A DNA stretch of 64,000 nucleotides. Source: JBBPZA01 sp963797015. Its GTDB lineage: Bacteria > Actinomycetota > Thermoleophilia > Solirubrobacterales > Solirubrobacteraceae. A model generated the notes under the pieces. It worked only from the letters and a program-made list of their open reading frames with translations, did no database searches and was not told the DNA's origin. A program made the position numbers and the translations under genes. Position 1 is the first letter of the stretch; each line of letters begins with the position of its first letter. This document shows positions 32,337 to 40,398 of this stretch, one piece after another. The DNA is taken from positions 1-64,000 of the forward strand of contig CAWCNV010000002.1 of assembly GCA_963797015.1 (NCBI GenBank), in the 5' to 3' direction.

Positions 32337-32918
32337 TTAGACCTGCGCGGCGTCCGGCCGCAGCTTCCTGCGATGGCGCATCCAGCCGGCAGTCAGCGTG
32401 ATCGCGCCAAAGGTCAGCCCCGCGGCGGCGAGCAGCAGCGATCCGGAGGGTCCGGCGAGGGCGGCCAGGGTGGCCACCGTGCTCGCCCAGGCGACCGCAC
32501 CGAGCGCGTTGGCAATCGCGAAACGCCGCCAGGGCATGCGCGTCGCGCCCGCCATGACGGCGGCCACCACGCGCACGCCGGGGACCCAGCGCCCGAAGAA
32601 CACCGTCAGGGTGCCGTAGCGCGCGAAGAAGTGGTCGGCGCGCTCGACCGCGTGACGACGGTGCGCGGCGAGCAAGCCGTCGCGCATGAGGAACCGGCGC
32701 CCGCCGCGACGACCGAGCCAGTACCCGAGCGTGTCGCCGGTCACGGCCGCCACGGCGGCGACCGCGATGACGAGGGGAAGCGCGAGATGCCCGCCGGCGG
32801 CCAGGCCACCGGCGGTGATAAGCGCAGTCTCACCGGGAAGCGGAAGACCAGCCGATTCGCCGAAGATGAGACCCGCCAGCGCGGGGTAGCCGATCTGGGC
32901 GGGTACGGGAATGAGCAT
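32337..32918 (-). CDS. DedA-family membrane protein (second copy)
   Basis: 193 aa from the ATG at 32918. Contains the acidic motif IFGESAGLPLPGETALITAG and the signature FFGRWVPGVRVVAAVMAGAT (F-x-GR-x2-P-x2-R-x6-AG). Four or five membrane helices, ending in a basic tail. Predicted polyprenyl-phosphate or phospholipid flippase, as for 25943. It follows the LssY_C-domain gene 32991-34559, but the 72-bp gap contains its own 11-bp TGA-type repeat (ATGAACGCCAG at 32941, ATGAGATCCGT at 32952), so it may be separately regulated. Confidence 0.88.
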   Translation of the reverse strand: MLIPVPAQIGYPALAGLIFGESAGLPLPGETALITAGGLAAGGHLALPLVIAVAAVAAVTGDTLGYWLGRRGGRRFLMRDGLLAAHRRHAVERADHFFARYGTLTVFFGRWVPGVRVVAAVMAGATRMPWRRFAIANALGAVAWASTVATLAALAGPSGSLLLAAAGLTFGAITLTAGWMRHRRKLRPDAAQV

Positions 32919-32940
32919 GGACCCACGATGACGCCGGTGG

Positions 32941-32962
32941 ATGAACGCCAGATGAGATCCGT
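32941..32962 (-). promoter_or_regulatory. TGA-type 11-bp direct repeat upstream of DedA 2
   Basis: ATGAACGCCAG followed directly by ATGAGATCCGT on the plus strand gives TGA spaced by 11 bp. It matches the sites at 29941, 30806, 37151 and 55731. The DedA ATG is 23 bp away. Confidence 0.4.
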
Positions 32963-32990
32963 TCGAGCACGACACCTGCCCGCGCGGCGC

Positions 32991-34559
32991 TCAGGGGACG
33001 CGGACGAGCGTTGCGCGGCCGTTAGCCAGCCAGATGTGCGAGGTGGCGCGGACGTCGCGTCGGAAGGGCTCGGGCGTCCCCAGGGCCAGCGCGTCGGGCG
33101 TGACCGCCCAGCCCAGCCGCCGCGCGGCGGCGGCGACGCGTCGCTCGGCCTCTTCGGAGAACCCGAACAGGCGCGGCCCCGCACCGCAGCCGTCGGCGTG
33201 ATCGAGGTGGGCGGTGGCGACGACCATGTCGCCGAGCTCGGGGTCGGCGAAGCGGTCGGTGGTGGCGGGCGCGTAGAGGCGCAGGTGGACGTCGTTGGCG
33301 TTGGCGTCACAGCGGGTCTTGACTCCGCGATCGCCGTCGAAGCGCAGTGCTGAGGCGCCCGTCCGGTAGGGCAGGTATCGCGGCTCGCCGCGGCGAGTGA
33401 AGCCGCTCGTGCGCAGCGCCCGCTTGACCTTGCCGACCGTGGCGCGCCCAGCGAAGACGAGCGAGACCGGCCAGTCGCGGTGACGCGGGTCAAGGCCCGT
33501 GTCCCCGTCGTAGCCCAGGAACGCGGGCCCGGCCTCCGACACGCGCAAGAGCGTCGGTGCGCGCGCGGGAGCGACGCCGACGGCGCTGGCTGCCGCGGCG
33601 AGGTCCTCGCGGTCGTCCGCCGATGGTCCGCGCAGCGGCGTCCAGCGCGTCGTCGCCGAGCGTGGGCCGGGCTGGACGGCGATCACCCGCCGCCGGGTGG
33701 TGTCGATGTCGACGAGCAGGTCGCGCACGACGGTAGCGCGCAGCTCGATCGGCTGGCTGGCGTATGGCCGTCCGCGGGCGGGGCCCGGCGCGTAGCCCGG
33801 CAATGTGGCGCGGACGTTCCGGCGCGGCCGGGCGAGGTCGAGCAGCAGCGTCGCGCCGATCGCGCGCGCGCCGTCGCGCAGCGTGCCGACTTCGCGTAGG
33901 CGGGGGGTGCCGGTTCCGATGAGCGCGGCAAGCGCGCTCTGGCGGCGCTGGGTCGCCAGCACGCCGAGCGCCGCGCGGCGAATGCTCGGCGACAGGCCGC
34001 GCGACGCGGTGGGTGGGGCGGTCTTGGTCACGGGCTCGGCCTCGCGTAGCGCGGGCAGGGAGCTGCGCACCGTGACGTCGAGGCGCGCAGCGCCCACGTG
34101 CGCGCCAGGGTCCGTGGCGCCGGGTGGCGCGCCACGGTCGCGGGCGATGACCTCGATCCGCCTCCGGCCGCCGCGGCGGGCATCGAGCCGTGGCGCGAGG
34201 CGCAGGCGCAGGTCGCGGGCGCACGCGTCGGCGCGGCAGTCCGGTCGCATGCGCCGGTCGATGCGGCCGTCGACGCGCAGCTCCACCTGCGCGACCGTCG
34301 ATCGGCGTGGGGTGATCGTCACGTCGAGGGGCTCGTCGCCGGTGATGATCCCGATGTCCAAGGCGCCGTCCTCGCCGCGCAGCGTCCGATCGTGCCACAG
34401 GGGGCCGCTGAGGCGGATCGCGAACGCGGGATCGTCGGCAAGGCCGAGGGAGGTCGCGACGTCGCGGGTGGCGTCGCCGCCCCCGCCGCGCGCGATGACC
34501 GCGACGGCGACCACGCCGACACCGACGGTCCCGACGAGCCCGATGACCGAGCGACGCAT
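32991..34559 (-). CDS. Secreted or anchored protein with C-terminal LssY_C domain
   Basis: 522 aa from the ATG at 34559. An N-terminal helix (IGLVGTVGVGVVAVAVIA) is a signal or anchor. Residues about 35-300 have no recognised domain but repeat beta-strand patterns (DVTITPRRSTVAQVELRVDG; IELRATVVRDLLVDIDTTRR). Residues about 345-520 resemble the LssY C-terminal domain: RDWPVSLVFAGRATVGKVKR with ALRTSGFTRRGEP, then KTRCDANANDVHLRLYAP and AELGDMVVATAHLDHADG-like text. LssY_C domains are often fused to DedA/PAP2 proteins; here it precedes a DedA gene. Function unknown, presumably linked to lipid or carrier metabolism. Confidence 0.65.
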   Translation of the reverse strand: MRRSVIGLVGTVGVGVVAVAVIARGGGGDATRDVATSLGLADDPAFAIRLSGPLWHDRTLRGEDGALDIGIITGDEPLDVTITPRRSTVAQVELRVDGRIDRRMRPDCRADACARDLRLRLAPRLDARRGGRRRIEVIARDRGAPPGATDPGAHVGAARLDVTVRSSLPALREAEPVTKTAPPTASRGLSPSIRRAALGVLATQRRQSALAALIGTGTPRLREVGTLRDGARAIGATLLLDLARPRRNVRATLPGYAPGPARGRPYASQPIELRATVVRDLLVDIDTTRRRVIAVQPGPRSATTRWTPLRGPSADDREDLAAAASAVGVAPARAPTLLRVSEAGPAFLGYDGDTGLDPRHRDWPVSLVFAGRATVGKVKRALRTSGFTRRGEPRYLPYRTGASALRFDGDRGVKTRCDANANDVHLRLYAPATTDRFADPELGDMVVATAHLDHADGCGAGPRLFGFSEEAERRVAAAARRLGWAVTPDALALGTPEPFRRDVRATSHIWLANGRATLVRVP

Positions 34560-34587
34560 GGCGGCAAGTCTCGCCGCTCGGGGGCGG

Positions 34588-36564
34588 TCAGTGTGCGCCG
34601 GCCGGGACGACGCGCCCGGGGGCCACGCTGCGGCGACGACGCGGGAGCCTCGGCTTGGGCAGCTGGCCCTCGGCCCACATCGCGGCCAGCGCGACCCGCG
34701 GCAGGGCCAGGGGCCGGTCAAAGAGCAGGTAGCGGGGCTGCCAGCGCGGCCCGAACTTGGCATTGAAGCGCTGCAGCCGCTCGATCTGAAACCAACGGTC
34801 ACCGACGCGCAGCAGCCGCCCCAATGTCCGTTCCAGGGGGTTCGCGGGGGCGTGCAGCCAGCGTCCGAAGGCCGCAAAGTTCAGCGAGAACTCCTCGATG
34901 CCTCGCTCGGCGAGCAGCCGCGCTGCGTGAACCACGAGGAAGTCGTTGAGCCCGTTGGGCGTGTCGCGGTCACGGCGCATGAAGCCCAGGGAGACCATGG
35001 GCCGGCCGAACACCGGCGCGAAGTGCAGGAAGCCGCGCACGCGTTGCTCGCTGTCGCGCGCGAGCACGACGAGCGCGTCGGGCAGCAGCTCGTCCACGAG
35101 GGCGTCGTGGGCCATGGAGAAGCCGCGATCGGGCGCGCCGCCCAGCCAGCGGTCGCTGACCTCACGCAGCTGCGCGAGCGTGTCGGCGTCGAGCTCGCCC
35201 ACGGGGTGCAGCTCGGGGTGATAGCCGTAGCGCGCGACGCGGTTGACTGCCTTGCGCAGGCTCTTGCGGTCGCCGCCGGAGAGATCGATGGCGCCGGTGG
35301 CCAGGATCGCCTCGTCGCCGAGGTACAGGCGTCGCAGGCCCGCGCGGCGCGCGACGGCGGCGAACGCCTCGCTGGCCCCGACGACGCCCACGGTGAGCCC
35401 GTGGCGGCGGGCGTGGGCGAGCACCGCCTCGAGCGCGCCGCACGTCGCGTCCGGCGGCCCCACCGGGTCGCCGGCGACGAGCAGCGTTCCGGTCTCGACG
35501 CGGTAGGCGGCCATGGCGCGTCCATCCGCCGACCACCGTCGCAGCAGGTCGCTGCGCAGCTTGAACGCGCTGAGCGTATCGGCGCCGTGGCGGCGGACGA
35601 GCGCGGCCGCGCGCCGACGGTCGAGGCCGTCGGCCAGGCGCTGCGGCCGCAGCGGCGCGAAGAGCAGCGCTCCGGCCGCAACGGCGGCGCCCACGCCGAG
35701 CAGCGCTAGCCCCAGCGGCAGCCACGCGAAAGGCCCGGCGGTGTGCACGGCGGCGGTGTTCAGCGCAAGCAGCGACAGGGCCCGCCTCGGAGCGGCGGCG
35801 ATCGACACGCCTGGCATCAACCACGGTCCCGCCGCGAGGACCGCCACGAGCGCGAGCGCGAAGGCGCCGCTCAGGACGGCGCCGGCGCGCGCGAGCGCGC
35901 CCAGCAGGCCGGCGTCGTCGTGGCGGACCGTGAACGCCGATCGGGCGCGCCACAGCACGGCGGCCAGCGTCCAGCTGATGGCCGCCTCCTCGATGTCGAG
36001 GCCCTTGAGCAGGTTCAGCGCGCCCAGCAGGCCGAGCAGCGCCACGGATGCAACCAGCGCGCGTTGGCGGCGACGCGCGAGCTGCCACGCGGCGCTGAGG
36101 AGTGCAAGCCCGACGGGGAGGGCCAGGGCGTGGGCCAGCGCGACCTCGTGAACCGGGGCGATCGCCAGCAGCATGCGCAGGCGCACGGGGAGCTCGGGCG
36201 TGAGCGCCGAGGCGATGTTGACGACCCCGACGATCGCGGTCGCCAACGCCGCCAGGACTGGCACGCGTTCGCGGGCCGGCATGGTCGGCATGTCGGGGAG
36301 GCGGTGCAGCCCCGGTCGCCAGGCGGCGGTGTCACGCGTGGCGGCGTGCAGGTCGCGCCAGTCCTTGGCCACCAGCCAGAGGCCGGCGGCGACCAGCGCG
36401 GCGAGCGGCACACCGCCCACCCCGGCCAGCGCGAGCGGACCGGCGGCGAGAAGCGCGGCGAGCCCCATGTGGCACTCGTGGAGGCGGCGCCCGAACACGA
36501 AGAGCCGCGGGCCGAGCGCGTGACGCTCGACCCGGGCGAAGCGCTCGATCGCGGTGGCTGGCAT
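34588..36564 (-). CDS. Phosphatidylglycerol lysyltransferase-like protein (MprF/LysX-type, DUF2156)
   Basis: 658 aa from the ATG at 36564 (an in-frame ATG at 36573 overlaps the -10 hexamer, so 36564 fits better). An N-terminal half of about eight membrane helices is followed from residue about 330 by the soluble GNAT-like aminoacyl-transfer domain: LSAFKLRSDLLRRWSADGRA, GTLLVAGDPVGPP, GLRRLYLGDEAILATGAIDL, NGLNDFLVVHAARLLAERG, FSLNFAAFGRW and the closing LQRFNAKFGPRWQPRYLLF. The family transfers Lys/Ala from tRNA to phosphatidylglycerol, lowering envelope negative charge. No Lys-tRNA synthetase domain is attached. Preceded by regulatory site 3. Paralogue at 42646. Confidence 0.85.
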   Translation of the reverse strand: MPATAIERFARVERHALGPRLFVFGRRLHECHMGLAALLAAGPLALAGVGGVPLAALVAAGLWLVAKDWRDLHAATRDTAAWRPGLHRLPDMPTMPARERVPVLAALATAIVGVVNIASALTPELPVRLRMLLAIAPVHEVALAHALALPVGLALLSAAWQLARRRQRALVASVALLGLLGALNLLKGLDIEEAAISWTLAAVLWRARSAFTVRHDDAGLLGALARAGAVLSGAFALALVAVLAAGPWLMPGVSIAAAPRRALSLLALNTAAVHTAGPFAWLPLGLALLGVGAAVAAGALLFAPLRPQRLADGLDRRRAAALVRRHGADTLSAFKLRSDLLRRWSADGRAMAAYRVETGTLLVAGDPVGPPDATCGALEAVLAHARRHGLTVGVVGASEAFAAVARRAGLRRLYLGDEAILATGAIDLSGGDRKSLRKAVNRVARYGYHPELHPVGELDADTLAQLREVSDRWLGGAPDRGFSMAHDALVDELLPDALVVLARDSEQRVRGFLHFAPVFGRPMVSLGFMRRDRDTPNGLNDFLVVHAARLLAERGIEEFSLNFAAFGRWLHAPANPLERTLGRLLRVGDRWFQIERLQRFNAKFGPRWQPRYLLFDRPLALPRVALAAMWAEGQLPKPRLPRRRRSVAPGRVVPAGAH

Positions 36565-36571
36565 GGGACTC

Positions 36572-36631
36572 ATCGTGCGCGGATGCGGCGCGGCCGGGGT
36601 TGTCCTCCCGTTGGGATCCGGTTAACCGGCG
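36572..36631 (-). promoter_or_regulatory. 11-bp-period repeat promoter, site 3 (DUF2156 gene)
   Basis: Plus-strand 11-mers GTTGTCCTCCC (36599), GTTGGGATCCG (36610), GTTAACCGGCG (36621). A minus-strand CACGAT at 36572-36577 lies 32 bp from the central repeat and 7 bp before the ATG at 36564, so the mRNA would be leaderless. The third repeat overlaps the terminator stem at 36626-36658. Confidence 0.65.
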
Positions 36632-36658
36632 GCCCCCGGGGGTTCCGGGGGCCGCCGG
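36626..36658 (-). terminator. Strong stem-loop terminator
   Basis: A perfect 14-bp GC stem, CCGGCGGCCCCCGG pairing with its complement, around a 5-nt loop GGGTT. It lies 37 bp after the stop of the secreted protein 36695-37087. It abuts, by 6 bp, the operator of the downstream DUF2156 gene, insulating it from read-through. Confidence 0.75.
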
Positions 36659-36694
36659 TCCGCGGGGAGGGCGCGGTCGGGGGCGCCGGGTTTG

Positions 36695-37087
36695 CTACTC
36701 GACGCCTTGGACCTGGTGGTCGGCGTTCGGGTTGCCGGGCTCGTCGGCGTGGCCGCCGGGGCCGTCGTTGTTGGCGACCTCGGAGCCTGACTCCTGCTCA
36801 GTGGCCGACTCCTGCTCGGAGCCACCGTTGGCCTGGCCGCCGGCCGGGTCGGGCGCCGTCTGGTCGCCGGCCTGGACGTTGTCGGTGTCGGTCGCGGAGT
36901 TCTCGGGCGCGGTGCTCTCCTGCCCCGGGACCTCCTGCGCCTGGCCGCCCGGCTGCGCCGAACTCGGCGGCGCGGCCTGCGAGCCGGACCCCGAGGACTG
37001 TGCGATGGCGGCACCACCGACCCCGAGCGCGGCCAGCAGTGCCGCGGCGGTGGCGGTCAGCGACTTGCGGGTGAACCGCTCGAACAT
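36695..37087 (-). CDS. Small secreted disordered protein
   Basis: 130 aa. Signal peptide at residues 9-29 ending AAIAQS, then 100 residues rich in Gln, Ser, Gly, Glu, Pro and Ala (PGGQAQEVPGQESTAPENSA and similar), with no cysteine or aromatic residue. No domain recognised. A good AAAGGAGA ribosome site precedes the ATG and TAGCGT (minus strand, 37121-37126) is a likely -10. The divergent region to the rhodanese gene has several 11-bp TGA-type repeats. Compositionally like the other secreted proteins 37716-38057 and 61377-61988. Confidence 0.7.
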   Translation of the reverse strand: MFERFTRKSLTATAAALLAALGVGGAAIAQSSGSGSQAAPPSSAQPGGQAQEVPGQESTAPENSATDTDNVQAGDQTAPDPAGGQANGGSEQESATEQESGSEVANNDGPGGHADEPGNPNADHQVQGVE

Positions 37088-37120
37088 GACATCTCCTTTG
37101 GTTGGGAAGAGCGGACGACC

Positions 37121-37238
37121 ACGACGCTAGACAGGCGGCGTGAGACGGCGATGAACGCCGGGTCGTCATGTGAGCCGGGCGTGAGACTCCCGCGCCGCGC
37201 GGTGCTCTCACCGGGGGTTCACCCGCGCGACCTAGCGT
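37121..37238. promoter_or_regulatory. Divergent promoter region with three TGA-type 11-bp repeat pairs
   Basis: Pairs: GTGAGACGGCG/ATGAACGCCGG (37140-37161), TGAGCCGGGCG/TGAGACTCCCG (37171-37192), and on the other strand CTCACCGGGGG/TTCACCCGCGC (37207-37228). A -10-like TAGCGT is present facing each way (37121-37126 minus; 37233-37238 plus). Three pairs between divergent genes suggest cooperative binding of one regulator. Confidence 0.5.
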
Positions 37239-37276
37239 GCGAACCATCGTGACGCGCAGATCGCCCTCGATGACGC

Positions 37277-37633
37277 ATGGCGCGGCGGCCCGGCCGGGGT
37301 GAGCGCGTGGCACGGCGCACGACGCGCATCGATCCCGCCGTCGCCCGCGACCTTCACGAGCACGCCCGGCTCGTGCTCGTCGACGTGCGCGAAGCGGCCG
37401 AGCTGAGCGACGGTCTCGTCCCCGGCGCCGTGCATCTGCCGCTGAGCGAGCTGCGCGGCCGCTTCGCCGAGCTCCCGGCCGACCGGCCCCTGGCCTTCCT
37501 GTGCCGCACCGGGCGTCGTTCCGCGATGGCCGCCCAGGCGGCTCGTCGGTTCGGCCTCGACGCGCGCTGTGTCGACGGTGGCCTGCGCGCCTGGCGGCGG
37601 CATGGCCTGCCCCTCACCGCCGGGCGCGAATGA
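37277..37633 (+). CDS. Rhodanese-like sulfurtransferase domain protein
   Basis: 118 aa, a single rhodanese domain of the PspE/GlpE size. The entry motif is HARLVLVDVREAAELSDGLV, the CH2A-like VPGAVHLPLSELRGR, and the catalytic Cys76 is in the loop FLCRTGRRSAMAA, followed by the typical GLDARCVDGGLRAWRRHGLP end. It would accept or transfer sulfane sulfur. A GTG at 37307 is an alternative start. A bidirectional terminator follows at 37653-37684. Confidence 0.92.
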   Translation: MARRPGRGERVARRTTRIDPAVARDLHEHARLVLVDVREAAELSDGLVPGAVHLPLSELRGRFAELPADRPLAFLCRTGRRSAMAAQAARRFGLDARCVDGGLRAWRRHGLPLTAGRE

Positions 37634-37652
37634 GCGGCCCCCCCCACACGAA

Positions 37653-37684
37653 GCGGGCCCCGCCTCGATGAGGACGGGGCCCGC
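37653..37684. terminator. Bidirectional stem-loop terminator
   Basis: A 10-bp perfect stem GCGGGCCCCG/CGGGGCCCGC with a 12-nt loop whose ends can pair further (CCTC/GAGG). It sits between convergent genes: the rhodanese stop at 37633 and the secreted-protein stop at 37716. Confidence 0.8.
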
Positions 37685-37715
37685 TGCATGGCCAGGGTTC
37701 CTTGCCGGTGATCGG

Positions 37716-38057
37716 CTAGCGATCGCGCGTGCTGTCCGCCGACCCCGTTGCGTGCTGGGCGCCGTGCTGGACGTGATCGCGATCGCGCCCGCCGGTGCGC
37801 TCCTTCTCGCGGCGGTCGCTTGTGCCCTCGCGCTCGGAACGGTCGCGCGGGTCGCTGCGCTTGTGGCGGGTGGTGGCCGCCGGCGCCCGCTTGGCGGGCG
37901 TGCGCGCGGTCGTCGCGGCGGGCGCCTTGCCTGATGCACCGGACTGGCTGCCGTTGCCTTGCGCGCCGGCCAGCCCCGGGACCGCCAGGGCGGCGATGAC
38001 GCCGGAGACGCCCAGTACGGCGGCGATCCGGCGGGCCTTCGAGGACATCGGGGACAT
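37716..38057 (-). CDS. Small secreted Lys/Arg/Asp-rich protein
   Basis: 113 aa. Signal peptide residues 8-33 (IAAVLGVSGVIAALAVPGLA, cleavage near AGAQ). The mature part is a disordered, strongly charged segment (KRAPAATTRHKRSDPRDRSE, REGTSDRREKERTGGRDRD, then HVQHGAQHATG). No domain recognised. The start is the ATG at 38057. It lies directly downstream of the two-component pair 38157-40296 with its own promoter (TACCGT at 38099-38104) and a GTTGGCGTC-type repeat 32 bp upstream, making it a likely regulon member. Confidence 0.65.
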   Translation of the reverse strand: MSPMSSKARRIAAVLGVSGVIAALAVPGLAGAQGNGSQSGASGKAPAATTARTPAKRAPAATTRHKRSDPRDRSEREGTSDRREKERTGGRDRDHVQHGAQHATGSADSTRDR

Positions 38058-38098
38058 GAGGTAGACCTCCAGTGGTTGGGTGTGGGGAACCGCAGCCC

Positions 38099-38158
38099 AC
38101 GGTAGGTCCGCCCCGATTGGCCCGGGCGCGCACCGAGTTGGCGTCGCGTTACGGCGTC
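38099..38158 (-). promoter_or_regulatory. 11-bp-period repeat promoter, site 4 (secreted protein 37716)
   Basis: Plus-strand GTTGGCGTCGC (38137-38147) then GTTACGGCGTC (38148-38158). The minus-strand -10 TACCGT is at 38099-38104, exactly 32 bp away. The repeat overlaps the end of the kinase gene by two bases. Confidence 0.6.
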
Positions 38159-39590
38159 AGCAGTCGCCGTGGACGTCGGCGGCGGGCGCCGCCACGAGCG
38201 ACAGGACGAAGCAGGCGCCCGCCGCGCCGTCGGTCAGCCGCAGCTGGCCATCCATCTGGGCCGCGAGCTCGCGGCCGATCGCGAGGCCGAGCCCGAAGCC
38301 GCCGCGCTCGTCGGCGCTGTCGCGCCCGCGTCGGAAGCGCTCGAAGATGAGCTCGCGCTCGTCGGCGGAGACGCCCGGGCCCTCGTCGAGCACGCTGAGG
38401 GTCGCTGCGCCGCCGCGGACCTCCGCGCGGACGGCGATGCGGCCGCGAGCCGGGCTGAAGCGCAGCGCGTTCTCGATCAGGATGCGCGCGATCCGCGCGA
38501 CCGCGCCCGGGTCGGCGACAGCCCATGCCGGGCTGTCGGCCACCAGCTCGACGGCGACGTCGCATGCGGCCGCCGCCGGCGCGAACTCGGCCGCCACGGC
38601 GCGAGCCAGCTCCCCCAGCTCGACGAGCTCGCGACGCACCGGGACGCCGGCGTCCAGGCGGCTGAGCTCGAGCAGCTCGTCGGCCAGCCGCGCCAGCCGT
38701 GCCGCCTGTCCCTGGGCGCGCACGACCTGCTCGGCGCTCTCGTGCATCTGCGGCCCCGCGGCCGCGAGCCTCATCGCGGCGACGTCGAGGGTCAGCCGCA
38801 AGGCGGCAAGCGGCGTGCGCAGCTCGTGCGATGCGGTGGCCACGAACGCGCGCCGCGCCTCCTCCTGCTCGCGCAGGCGCTCCTGCATCGTGGCGAAGGC
38901 ACGCGTGAGGTCTCCAACCTCATCGTGGCCGGCGTCGGCGATCATCACCTCCGCGACAGGCCCGAGCTCGGCGACCTGCAGCGCGGTGCGCCGCAGGGCC
39001 GTCAGCCGGCGCACGATGCGCCCCGCGACGATCACGCCGACCAGCAAGGCGACGGCCAGCCCCGCCAGCCCGGCGACGACCAGCCCCTGGGTAACGACGG
39101 TCACCGCGGCGCGCTGATCGTCGAGCGACTTGTGCAGGGCGATCGCGACGCGCTTTCCCTCCACGCGAACGGGCACGGCCGCGCGGGCCTCGGCACCCTC
39201 GCCGCTGCCCGCGATCGACTGCACGGGGCGGTCGAGCGCGACCGCCCGGCGGGCGTCGTCGAGCGGCTCGTTGAGATCGGGATCGGTAGTCGCGAGCACG
39301 CTGCCGCCGGCGTCGACAACGAAGGCCTGCGCGTTGGTGCGCAGGGCGAGCGCGCGCGCCTGGCGCTCGAGAGCGGGAGAGCCGGCGCGGACGCTGCCGT
39401 CGGGCAGGTCGCCCAGGAGGCCGGGGGCGTCGCGCAGGGCGGAGGACAGCGAGCGCAGCTGGTCATCGCGCAGGCGCCGCTCCAGCGGGATGAGCAGCGT
39501 CACCGCGGCCACGCCACTGGTGACGAGGATCGCCAGGGCGATGGCTGCGACGATGCGGGCGCGCAGGCCCGGGCGCGGCGGCCGGCGCAC
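38157..39590 (-). CDS. Sensor histidine kinase
   Basis: 477 aa from the GTG at 39590, 4 bp after the regulator stop. Membrane helices at about 12-34 and 165-190 flank a sensor domain (AQAFVVDAGGSVLATTDPDL, a PAS/Cache-like pattern). HAMP (RRLTALRRTALQVAELGPVA), H box TASHELRTPLAALRLTLDVA, N box LIENALRFSPARGRIAV, G1 DEGPGVSADERELIF, F box FRRGRDSADERGGFG, G2 FGLGLAIGRELA. Complete. Pairs with 39595-40296 in a two-gene operon. Confidence 0.93.
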   Translation of the reverse strand: MRRPPRPGLRARIVAAIALAILVTSGVAAVTLLIPLERRLRDDQLRSLSSALRDAPGLLGDLPDGSVRAGSPALERQARALALRTNAQAFVVDAGGSVLATTDPDLNEPLDDARRAVALDRPVQSIAGSGEGAEARAAVPVRVEGKRVAIALHKSLDDQRAAVTVVTQGLVVAGLAGLAVALLVGVIVAGRIVRRLTALRRTALQVAELGPVAEVMIADAGHDEVGDLTRAFATMQERLREQEEARRAFVATASHELRTPLAALRLTLDVAAMRLAAAGPQMHESAEQVVRAQGQAARLARLADELLELSRLDAGVPVRRELVELGELARAVAAEFAPAAAACDVAVELVADSPAWAVADPGAVARIARILIENALRFSPARGRIAVRAEVRGGAATLSVLDEGPGVSADERELIFERFRRGRDSADERGGFGLGLAIGRELAAQMDGQLRLTDGAAGACFVLSLVAAPAADVHGDC

Positions 39591-39594
39591 GACT

Positions 39595-40296
39595 TCACGG
39601 AACGTGGAGGCGGTAGCCCGCGCCGCGCACGGTCAGGATGAGCTGCGGGCGGTCGGGCTCCTGCTCGAGCTTCTCGCGCAGGTGTCGGATGTGCACATCG
39701 ATGCCGCGCGGGTCGCGGTAGGCGCTGTCGCCCCAGATCGCGCGCAGCAGCTCCTGGCGATTGAGCAGCCGCTCGGGCTGGCTGAAGAGCGCGTGCAGCA
39801 GCTCGAACTCCGAAAAGGTCAGCGCCACGGGCCGCCCGTCGACGGTCACCTCGCGGCTGCGCCGATCGAGCACGACCGACCCGGCGCGCAAGACCTCGAT
39901 GCCGAACGAGCCCGGCGCGGCGCGGCGCAGCACCGCGCGGATGCGGCTGCGCAGCTCGGTCACGCCGAAGGGCTTGGTGACGTAGTCGTCGGCGCCCGCC
40001 TCCAGGCCGAGCACCGCGTCGGCCTCGCTGTCGCGGGCGGTGAGCATGATGATCGGCACGAGATTGCCGCGCTGGCGCAGCGCGCGGCACACCTCGAAGC
40101 CGTCCGGGCCCGCGCCGAGGGCCACGTCGAGGAGCACGACGTCGAAGCGATCGGTGCTGGCGCGGTCGATGGCCGAGCGGCCGTCGGCGACGGCGGTGAC
40201 CCGGTGCCCGTCGCCGCCGAAGGCGTCGACCAGCCCGCGACGCAGGTCGGACTCGTCGTCGACGACCAAGATCTCGAGCACCATCTCGGCGCACAT
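39595..40296 (-). CDS. OmpR-family response regulator
   Basis: 233 aa from the ATG at 40296 (40284 is an alternative). Receiver: VVDDESD acidic pair, Asp57 in VVLLDVALGAGPDGF (with a 2-residue insertion after the usual LP turn), T in MLTARDSE, K in YVTKPFGV. The winged helix includes LTFSEFELLHALF, IDVHIRHLREKLEQ and GAGYRLHV. The minus-strand TAGCGT lies 6 bp before the ATG, so the mRNA may be leaderless. Because site 4 lies at the end of this operon, it is a candidate for the GTTGGGATC-type regulator. Confidence 0.92.
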   Translation of the reverse strand: MCAEMVLEILVVDDESDLRRGLVDAFGGDGHRVTAVADGRSAIDRASTDRFDVVLLDVALGAGPDGFEVCRALRQRGNLVPIIMLTARDSEADAVLGLEAGADDYVTKPFGVTELRSRIRAVLRRAAPGSFGIEVLRAGSVVLDRRSREVTVDGRPVALTFSEFELLHALFSQPERLLNRQELLRAIWGDSAYRDPRGIDVHIRHLREKLEQEPDRPQLILTVRGAGYRLHVP

Positions 40297-40398
40297 GAAC
40301 GCAACGCTACCGCCGGCGGGCCGATCGTGAGGGATGAGATCCTCCTCCAGCGCCACGCTCGGCGTGCGAACATCGATGCGGCGCTCGGGCACGACCGA

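Noticed and set aside
37104..37114. GTTGGGAAGAG as a further GTTGGGATC-type operator
   Set aside because: It lies between the -10 and the start codon of 36695-37087, has no second repeat at 11 bp and does not fit the 30-33 bp spacing.
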